Shown: positions 53,697 through 61,954 of the stretch, in pieces
How the letters are laid out: every line of letters begins with the position of its first letter
Numbering within the stretch: the first letter of the stretch is position 1
Assembly: GCA_037444825.1 (NCBI GenBank)
Contig: JBBILR010000013.1
Location: 6,460 to 70,459 of the forward strand
Direction of reading: 5' to 3'
From: JBFLVU01 sp037444825
GTDB lineage: Bacteria; Acidobacteriota; UBA4820; DSQY01
DNA: 64,000 nt
The notes under the pieces: generated by a model
What the model saw: the letters and a program-made list of their open reading frames with translations, nothing else
What the model was told of the DNA's origin: nothing
Databases searched by the model: none
Made by a program: the position numbers and the translations under genes

Positions 53697-55739
53697 ATGA
53701 AGTTCCCCCTCTCCTGGATCCGTGAGTACGTCGAACTTCCCGAGGACGACGGCGCCGTCGCCGACGCCTTCACCCTCTCCGGCAGCGAGGTGGAGGGGGC
53801 GGAGACCGTGGAGGGCGAGACGGTCTGCGACTTCGGCATCACCGTGAACCGCCCCGACTGCATGAACGTCTACGGCCTGGCCCGGGAGGCCTCGGTCCTC
53901 TTCGGGCGCCCTCTGAAGCCCGTGGAGACGGCGGTGGAGGAGGCCGACCCGCCGGCCGGGGAGGGGATCGCCGTCCGCGTGGAGGCCCCGGACCTCTGCC
54001 CGCGGTACGCGGCGCGGGTCCTTTTCGGGGTCCGGGTGGGGCCGAGCCCCCCCTGGATGCAAAAGCGCCTGGTCCAGTGCGGGCTGAGGCCCATCAACGC
54101 CGTGGTGGACGCCACCAACTACGTCCTCTTGGAGCTGGGCCACCCCCTCCACGCCTTCGACCGGGACCGGCTCGCGGGCCCCGCCATCGTGGTCCGGAGG
54201 GCCAAGGCGGGGGAGAAGATCCGGACCCTGGACGGGGTGGAGCGGTCCCTCTCCCCCGAAAACCTCGTCATCGCCGACAAGGAGAAGCCGGTGGCCATCG
54301 CCGGGGTCATGGGGGGGGAGGACGCCGGGGTGACCTTCGCCACGAGGGACGTGGTCCTGGAGGGGGCCGTCTTCGACCCCGTGAGCGTCCGCCGCACCAG
54401 CAAGGCCTTGGGGCTCCACACCGACGCCTCCCACCGCTTCGAGCGGGGGGTGGACCGGGAAGGCCCCGCGTACGCCCTGGACCGCTGCGCCCGGCTCATC
54501 CAGCAGATCGCGGGAGGACGGGTGGCCCGGGGCCGCGTGGACGTCTCCGCCCCCCTTCCGCCACCGCCCCCGGTCCTCCTCCGCCACGGGCGCATCGCCG
54601 CCCTGACGGGGCTCGCCGTGGCACCGGAGCGGGCGCGGGCCATCCTGGAGGGTCTGGGCTTCGGCCTGGAGCCGATCCATGGGGAGGGGGGCCTCCACTG
54701 GAGCGTTTCCGTCCCCTCCCACCGGGTGGACGTCTCCCGGGAGGCGGACCTGGTGGAGGAAGTGGTGCGGGTCCACGGCCTCTCGGACCTTCCCGCCGAA
54801 CTGCCCCCCGGCGTGGACCCCGTGGGGGGCCGGCCTCCGGCCCTCTCCCTGGAGGAGCGTCTCCGCGACGCCCTGGCCGCCCAGGGCTTCCGGGAGGCCC
54901 TGCACATGACCATGACCGACCCCGTCCTGGAGGCGGCCTTCGGAGAGGGGGAGGCGGCGGCCTTGTCCAACCCCCTGAGCCCCCAGGCTTCGGTCCTGAG
55001 AACCTCCCTCCTGGGCCCATTGGTTGCGGCCGTAGGGCGGAACCGGTCCTACGGGCGCCGGCGCGCGGCCCTCTTCGAGGTGGGCAAGGTGGTGAAGCGG
55101 GAAGGCCCCGGGCTCCGGGAGGAGCGGCGGGCCGCGGCCCTGCTCTACACCGACGCGCCCCCCCCTCGTTGGGGGGAACCTTCGCCGCCGGGGCTCCTGC
55201 ACCTCAAGGGCCGGGTGGCCTCCGCCCTGTCCCGCCTGGGGCTCTCGGTCTCCTTCTCGCCGGAGGAGGGGCGGCCCTGCGCCCCGGGGCTGAGGCTCCG
55301 CTTGGAGGTGGAAGGAAGGCCCGTGGGCTTCCTGGGCTCCCTTTCGCCGGAACTCTTGGGGGCGGCGGGAGTGCCGGCGGGGACCGTCCACGCGGCGGAG
55401 TGGTCCTTGGAGGGCCTGGCTCAGGCCGTTCGCGAGCCCCGCTTCCGTCCCTACTCGCGGTTTCCCCAGGTGGTGCGGGACTTCACCTTCCTTTTTCCCG
55501 CCGAAGTTCCCTGGGAGCGGGTGGAGCGGTGCCTTCGGGCCCTCTCCCTGGCCCACCTCCAGGAGATCCGCCTCGTGGACCTCTACACCGGAAAGGGCGT
55601 GCCCGAAGGCCGGAAGGCCTTGACTTTTTCGCTGGTTTTCCAATCCATGGACCGGACGCTGTCCGACTCGGATGTGGCGCCCGTGGCCGGGTCGGTCCAG
55701 GGCGCCTTGCAGGCGGAGTTCGGCGCCGTCCTGCGTTAG
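53697..55739 (+). CDS. pheT: Phenylalanine--tRNA ligase beta subunit, lacking the B2 domain
   Basis: Beta subunit needed for tRNA binding and editing. At 680 residues it is about 115 shorter than typical (about 795). The N-terminus (MKFPLSWIREYVELPEDD) goes from LSGSEVEGAETVEGE straight into CDFGITVNRPDCMNVYGLAREAS; the EMAP-II/Myf-like B2 domain that normally lies between is absent. The B3/B4 editing and B5 domains (GLHTDASHRFERGVD) and the C-terminal FDX-ACB domain (YSRFPQVVRDFTFLF) remain. Translation is coupled with pheS. Confidence 0.93.
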   Translation: MKFPLSWIREYVELPEDDGAVADAFTLSGSEVEGAETVEGETVCDFGITVNRPDCMNVYGLAREASVLFGRPLKPVETAVEEADPPAGEGIAVRVEAPDLCPRYAARVLFGVRVGPSPPWMQKRLVQCGLRPINAVVDATNYVLLELGHPLHAFDRDRLAGPAIVVRRAKAGEKIRTLDGVERSLSPENLVIADKEKPVAIAGVMGGEDAGVTFATRDVVLEGAVFDPVSVRRTSKALGLHTDASHRFERGVDREGPAYALDRCARLIQQIAGGRVARGRVDVSAPLPPPPPVLLRHGRIAALTGLAVAPERARAILEGLGFGLEPIHGEGGLHWSVSVPSHRVDVSREADLVEEVVRVHGLSDLPAELPPGVDPVGGRPPALSLEERLRDALAAQGFREALHMTMTDPVLEAAFGEGEAAALSNPLSPQASVLRTSLLGPLVAAVGRNRSYGRRRAALFEVGKVVKREGPGLREERRAAALLYTDAPPPRWGEPSPPGLLHLKGRVASALSRLGLSVSFSPEEGRPCAPGLRLRLEVEGRPVGFLGSLSPELLGAAGVPAGTVHAAEWSLEGLAQAVREPRFRPYSRFPQVVRDFTFLFPAEVPWERVERCLRALSLAHLQEIRLVDLYTGKGVPEGRKALTFSLVFQSMDRTLSDSDVAPVAGSVQGALQAEFGAVLR

Positions 55740-55749
55740 GAGCGAGCCC

Positions 55750-55995
55750 ATGCTTTTCGAAGGAGATTCCAAGGATCCCTCGTCGGAACTGCTCGAGCGT
55801 CTCAAGGAAAAGGCCCGGGAGGTCTCCCGCGCGCTCCGGGAGGCCCGGGAAGCGAACCGCCGTCTGGAAGAGGAGAACCGCGCCCTGAAGGCCGAGACGG
55901 AGAAGCTCCAGGAGAAGGTCGCCTTCTACGAGAAGGAGCGGCAGGAGATCAACGGCCTCGTGGAGGAACTCCTCAAGGAGTTCGAGGCGGTATGA
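55750..55995 (+). CDS. Small coiled-coil protein before zapA
   Basis: An 81-residue highly charged coiled-coil protein; heptads of E, K, L and A run from about residue 12 to 75 (LLERLKEKAREVSRALREA). It resembles ZapB in size and structure, but ZapB is a distinct family, so identity is not proven. It overlaps zapA by 4 bases (ATGA), making a cell-division role plausible. The ATG at 55750 is preceded by AGGAGCGAG. Confidence 0.75.
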   Translation: MLFEGDSKDPSSELLERLKEKAREVSRALREAREANRRLEEENRALKAETEKLQEKVAFYEKERQEINGLVEELLKEFEAV

Positions 55996-56291
55996 CCATG
56001 GATCCCAAAGGGGACCACCTCGTCGAACTGGACATCCTGGACCAGACCTTCCAGGTTCGCGTCCAAGGTTCGGAAGAGTGGGCGCAGAGGGTCGGCGCGT
56101 CGGTGGACGAGACCATGCGCCGCATCCAGAGGGAGACTCGGCTCACGGACCTCGCCAAGGTCGCCATCCTGGCGGCGCTCAACCTGGCCGACCGCCTCCT
56201 CCGCCTGGAGGAGGAGCGGCGGCACTACGAGGCCCGGGTGGCCGACGCCTCCCGCCAGGTGACGGAGGTTCTGGAGGAAGCCCTTCGCTAG
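55992..56291 (+). CDS. zapA: Cell division protein ZapA
   Basis: Binds FtsZ and bundles protofilaments at midcell. The 99-residue protein has the N-terminal strand LVELDILDQTFQVRVQGSEEW and the long C-terminal coiled coil with the family pattern TRLTDLAKVAILAALNLADRLLRL. Start ATG 55992 overlaps the preceding gene; ATG 55998 is an alternative. 6S RNA, often just after zapA, is not present, since the rny gene begins 36 bases later. Confidence 0.9.
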   Translation: MTMDPKGDHLVELDILDQTFQVRVQGSEEWAQRVGASVDETMRRIQRETRLTDLAKVAILAALNLADRLLRLEEERRHYEARVADASRQVTEVLEEALR

Positions 56292-56327
56292 CGCCCGGGT
56301 CCCCCCTTGACCGAAGGGGAGGCTCCC

Positions 56328-57884
56328 GTGATTCTCACCGTCGTCTTGTCCGTCCTCGCCTTTCTGCTGGGCGCGGGGATCGTGGCCGGCATCGTGGCCC
56401 TGCAACGCCGGAACGAGGTGCGGCAGGCCCAGTCCGAGGCCGCCATCCTGTTGAACCGCGCCAGGCGGGAGGCCGAGAAGATCACCGCGGACGCCGAAGT
56501 GGCGGCCCGCGAACGCCTTCTCGCCAAGGAGCAGGCCCGCGAGAAGGAATGGAAGCAGAAGCGCAAGGAGCTGCAGAAGCTGGAGGCCGAACTCCTGGCC
56601 CGGGAGCAGCAGCTCGACCGGGCCCAGGGCCTGTTGAAGGAGCGCCAGAACGAATTCGCCGCCCGGGAGAAGAAGCTGGCCCAGCGGGAGGAGATCGTCG
56701 ACAAGGAGAAGCGGGAGGCGGAGGCCCTCCTCAAGGCCCAGCGGGCCAAGCTGGAGGAGATCGCCGGCCTCTCCGCCGCCGACGCCAAGGCGGAACTTCT
56801 GCGGCAGATGGAGTACGACGCGCGGAAGGAAGCCACGCGGATCATCAAGAAGGTCGAGGAAAACGCCCGGGACCGGGCCAAGACGCTGGCCCGGATCATC
56901 ACCACCCAGGCCGTGGAGAAGATCGTGCCGTACCTGCCGCTGGAGGGCGCCGTGGCGGTGGTCCGCCTGCCCAACGAGGAGATGAAGGGCCGGGTCATCG
57001 GCCGGGAGGGACGCAACATCCGGGCCTTCGAGCGGGTCACCGGCGTGGACGTCATCGTGGACGACACGCCGGAGATCATCATGCTGGCCTGCCACAACCC
57101 CTACCGCCGGGAGCTGGCCAAGATCACCCTGGAGGCCCTGGTGGAGGACGGGCGCATCCACCCCGCCCGCATCGAGGAGTTCTTCGAGAAGTGCCGCGGC
57201 GAGTTCGAGGAGAAGGTGGCCGGGTACGGCCGGGAGGCCCTCTTTCATCTGGGCATCACCGACATGCACGAGCACCTGGCCCAGCTCGTGGGGCGCATGC
57301 GCCTGCGCATGGCCCAGGGGATGAACCTCCTGGAACACTCCATGGAGACGGCCAAGATCGCCGCCTTCATGGCCCAAGCCCTCTCCCTCAACGTGGAGGT
57401 GGTGAAGCGGGCGGGGATCCTCCACGAGGTGGGCCACATCGAGGAGCACCTGGACGACACGCACCCGGTCCACGTGGCGGCGCAACTGGCCAAGCGCTTC
57501 GGCGAGTCCCCCGCCGTCCAGGCGGCCATCGCCCACCTCCACCCCGACACCCCCTCCATGCTTCCGGAAGCGCACCTGTTGGAGGCCGCGGAGAACCTGG
57601 CCCTCTCCGCCCCCGGGCTCCACAAGCAGGGCCTTGAAAAGTACATCGAGCACATGGAGGCCCTGGAGGCGGTGGTCAAGGGCTTCAAAGGGGTGAAGGC
57701 CGCCCACGCCATGAAGGCCGGCCGGGAGATCCTGGTGATGGTGGACCCCGAGCAGGTGGACGACGAGTACACGCTGTGGCTGGCCAAGGACGTGGCGGAG
57801 CGGATCGAGCGCGAGGTCCGCTTCACCGGCCAGATCAAGGTGCAGGTGGTGCGGGAGACCCGCCACGTGGGGTTCGCCACGTGA
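56328..57884 (+). CDS. rny: RNase Y homologue with altered HD catalytic motif
   Basis: RNase Y is a membrane-anchored endoribonuclease initiating mRNA decay. The 518-residue protein has the N-terminal transmembrane helix (VVLSVLAFLLGAGIVAGIVALQ), a long coiled coil (about 30-190) and a KH domain with EEMKGRVIGREGRNIR. The HD domain is unusual: the motif normally HDIGK reads HEVGH (H366, E367), and the later AADA signature reads AAEN. The final GQIKVQVVRETR is normal. It may have reduced or no nuclease activity. GTG 56328 follows GGGGAGG; ymdB is next. Confidence 0.9.
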   Translation: MILTVVLSVLAFLLGAGIVAGIVALQRRNEVRQAQSEAAILLNRARREAEKITADAEVAARERLLAKEQAREKEWKQKRKELQKLEAELLAREQQLDRAQGLLKERQNEFAAREKKLAQREEIVDKEKREAEALLKAQRAKLEEIAGLSAADAKAELLRQMEYDARKEATRIIKKVEENARDRAKTLARIITTQAVEKIVPYLPLEGAVAVVRLPNEEMKGRVIGREGRNIRAFERVTGVDVIVDDTPEIIMLACHNPYRRELAKITLEALVEDGRIHPARIEEFFEKCRGEFEEKVAGYGREALFHLGITDMHEHLAQLVGRMRLRMAQGMNLLEHSMETAKIAAFMAQALSLNVEVVKRAGILHEVGHIEEHLDDTHPVHVAAQLAKRFGESPAVQAAIAHLHPDTPSMLPEAHLLEAAENLALSAPGLHKQGLEKYIEHMEALEAVVKGFKGVKAAHAMKAGREILVMVDPEQVDDEYTLWLAKDVAERIEREVRFTGQIKVQVVRETRHVGFAT

Positions 57885-58011
57885 CGGCCGAGGGACGGGG
57901 GAAGGCGGGGGCGGGTGGGGCGGAAGCCGTGGCGCGGGCCGGCCGCCGGGCGCGGCCCCCCGTTTCCCGCCCGCCCGCATCCCCTCTCCGCTTCCCGGAG
58001 GGATTGGGGCC

Positions 58012-58806
58012 GTGAGAATCCTCTTCCTCGGCGACGTCGTGGGCAGGCCGGGGCGCCGGGCCCTCAAGGAACTTCTTCCCTCCCTCCGGGAGCGGCTGGG
58101 GGCGGAGGTGGTGGTGGCCAACGCCGAGAACGCCGCCGGCGGCTTCGGGATGACCGCCAAGGTCCTGAACGAACTCCGCTCCCTGGGCGTGGAGGTCCTC
58201 ACCACCGGCAACCACATCTGGGACAAGAAGGAGGCCCTCCCCCTCCTGGAATCGGAGCCCCGCCTCCTGCGCCCCGCCAACTACCCCCCCGGGGTGGCGG
58301 GAAGGGGACAGTACCGCCACCTCCTGCCCGACGGGCGGGTTCTGTGGGTGCTGGACCTCCAGGGAAGGGTCCTCATGCCCCCGGTGGACTGCCCCTTCCG
58401 CAAGGCCGACGAGCTGCTCGCCGCCATTCCCGGGGAGGAGCGCTGCATCCTGGTGGATTTCCACGCCGAGGCCACCAGCGAGAAGCGGGCCATGGGCTTC
58501 TACCTCGACGGGCGGGTGAGCCTGGTGGTGGGCACCCACACGCACGTCCCCACCGCCGACGCGGAAATCCTCCCCAAGGGCACCGGCTACCAGACCGACG
58601 CGGGGATGACCGGGGCCTACGCCTCGGTCATCGGGATGGAAATCGCCGACTCCACCGAGCGGATGCTCACGGGGATCCCGAGGATCCTGGGGGTGGCCAC
58701 GGGGGACGTCCGCCTCTCCGGCCTCTTCGCGGAGATCGACGAGGGGAGCGGCCGGTGCCTCCGGCTGGAGGCGGTCCACGAGCGCCTTTCCGCCGAGGAG
58801 GCGTGA
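58012..58806 (+). CDS. ymdB: YmdB-family metallophosphoesterase
   Basis: A 264-residue phosphodiesterase; the B. subtilis member hydrolyses 2',3'- or 3',5'-cyclic nucleotides and affects biofilm switching. Motifs: MRILFLGDVVGRPGRRAL, NAENAAGG, TTGNHIWDKKE, FHAEATSEK, VVGTHTHVPTADAE. All metal-site residues are intact. The start GTG 58012 has GGAGGG 10-11 bases upstream. The rny-ymdB pair is conserved in many Gram-positives; the 127-base gap here is GC-rich with no gene seen. Confidence 0.94.
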   Translation: MRILFLGDVVGRPGRRALKELLPSLRERLGAEVVVANAENAAGGFGMTAKVLNELRSLGVEVLTTGNHIWDKKEALPLLESEPRLLRPANYPPGVAGRGQYRHLLPDGRVLWVLDLQGRVLMPPVDCPFRKADELLAAIPGEERCILVDFHAEATSEKRAMGFYLDGRVSLVVGTHTHVPTADAEILPKGTGYQTDAGMTGAYASVIGMEIADSTERMLTGIPRILGVATGDVRLSGLFAEIDEGSGRCLRLEAVHERLSAEEA

Positions 58807-58871
58807 GCGTGTCCCTTCGGCCGGCTCCGAAAGGCGATGCGGGGAGGACCGCCCGGCGGGCGTGAGGGGCC

Positions 58872-59378
58872 ATGACCTTCTGGGACGGCCTGTTTCTGGC
58901 GCTGGGGCTCCTTCTCCTGCTGGAGGGGGTCGTCAAGGGGGCCGTCCGCCTCGGCTTCGGCGTGGCGGGTCTCTGGGCGGGGTTTCTCTACGCCGCGTGG
59001 GCGGCCCCGCGCCTTTCGCCCCTTCTCTTCTTCCTGCCGCCGGCCCTGAGGGAGGGGGCGGCCCTGGCGGCGGGGTTCGTCCTGATCCTGGGGGCCTTCG
59101 TGGCGGCGGGCCACCTTCTCACCCGCCTCTTCCAGGGCGCGGGCCTCTCCCTCCTCAACCGCCTCCTGGGCGCGGCGGCGGCGCTCCTGCTCACCGTCTA
59201 CCTCACGGGAGGCGTGGTGCGCCTCGCCTGGCGCCTCTCCCCGGAGCTGGGGCGGGCCCTGGTCCGGGGGCCGGTGGTCCGAACCCTGTCGGCCTTGGCC
59301 TTCGGGCTCGACGCCCTGGTGCCCGTCCTGCCCTCCGAAAAGGCGCCGGCGTCGGAACCGGGGCGAGCCGGGGTTTGA
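58872..59378 (+). CDS. CvpA-family membrane protein
   Basis: A 168-residue inner-membrane protein with four hydrophobic helices. The opening TFWDGLFLALGLLLLLEGVVKGAVRLGFGVAGLWAGFLYA matches the CvpA family (colicin V production), with helices at about 5-20, 30-48, 65-85 and 100-125. The role of CvpA proteins is still not well defined. It lies between ymdB and the NifX-like gene on the same strand. Confidence 0.85.
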   Translation: MTFWDGLFLALGLLLLLEGVVKGAVRLGFGVAGLWAGFLYAAWAAPRLSPLLFFLPPALREGAALAAGFVLILGAFVAAGHLLTRLFQGAGLSLLNRLLGAAAALLLTVYLTGGVVRLAWRLSPELGRALVRGPVVRTLSALAFGLDALVPVLPSEKAPASEPGRAGV

Positions 59379-59384
59379 TACAAT
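59376..59384 (+). promoter_or_regulatory. Possible extended -10 promoter before the NifX-like gene
   Basis: TGATACAAT contains TG one base upstream of TACAAT, the extended -10 form, overlapping the cvpA stop codon. No good -35 is seen. It would serve the NifX-like gene and perhaps tkt. Confidence 0.4.
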
Positions 59385-59408
59385 AGGCCCTCGCGAAGGG
59401 GGAGAGCC

Positions 59409-59786
59409 GTGCGCATCGCCGTCACCGCCATGGAGAAGTCCCTGGAGGCCCCCGTGTCCGCCCGCTTCGGCCGGTCCCTCTACGTCTTCGTCGCCGACAC
59501 GCGCACCCGGGTGGTCCGGATCGTCGACAACCGGGCCTACGCCGCGCTGGGGCTGGGGGCCGGGGCCAAGACCGCCGAGATGCTGGCCAAGATCGGCGTG
59601 GACTGGGTGGCCACCGGGGAGATCGGGCGGGAATCCTTCGAAATCCTGGCCAACAGCGGCATCCGGGTGGCCACCTGCGTCAAGGCCACCTGCCGCGAGG
59701 CCCTCGACCGCCTGGAACGGGGAGGCATCCCCGCCGCCCAGGGCCCCACCGACCCCAAGGGCTGCGTCGTCCCCCCCACCGAATGA
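59409..59786 (+). CDS. NifX/Mth1175-type dinitrogenase cofactor domain protein
   Basis: A 125-residue single-domain protein of the family named for iron-molybdenum cofactor handling (MTH1175-like). It shows the start MRIAVTAMEKSLEAPVSARFGRSLYVFV, GLGAGAKTAEMLAKIGVDWVATGEIGRESFEIL and a cysteine pair in ATCVKATC. No other nitrogenase gene is present, so nitrogen fixation is not implied; the family is widespread in non-fixing organisms with unknown role. GTG 59409 follows GGGGGAGAG. tkt starts 22 bases on. Confidence 0.86.
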   Translation: MRIAVTAMEKSLEAPVSARFGRSLYVFVADTRTRVVRIVDNRAYAALGLGAGAKTAEMLAKIGVDWVATGEIGRESFEILANSGIRVATCVKATCREALDRLERGGIPAAQGPTDPKGCVVPPTE

Positions 59787-59808
59787 ACCTTCTTTCGAGG
59801 AGAGCCCC

Positions 59809-61842
<2,034 letters not shown>

Positions 61843-61900
61843 GGCCCCGCCTCCGGAAGCGCGGGTCTTTGGGGGGAATTCCCCCCCGCCGTTCCTGGTG

Positions 61901-61930
61901 TTGACTCGCCGGCCCGTGGTGGGGTAACTG
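61901..61930 (+). promoter_or_regulatory. Possible promoter of the last gene
   Basis: TTGACT, 18-bp spacer, TAACTG. It lies 25 bases before the start codon at 61955. The -10 is weak. Confidence 0.5.
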
Positions 61931-61954
61931 GGTAGCCACGAAGCGGAGGGTTCG

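Noticed and set aside
56292..56327. 6S RNA after zapA
   Set aside because: The gap is 36 bases, too short for 6S RNA (about 180 bases).
57885..58011. A small gene or RNA between rny and ymdB
   Set aside because: The 127 bases are very GC-rich with weak self-complementarity only; no promoter, terminator or start codon with a ribosome site stands out.
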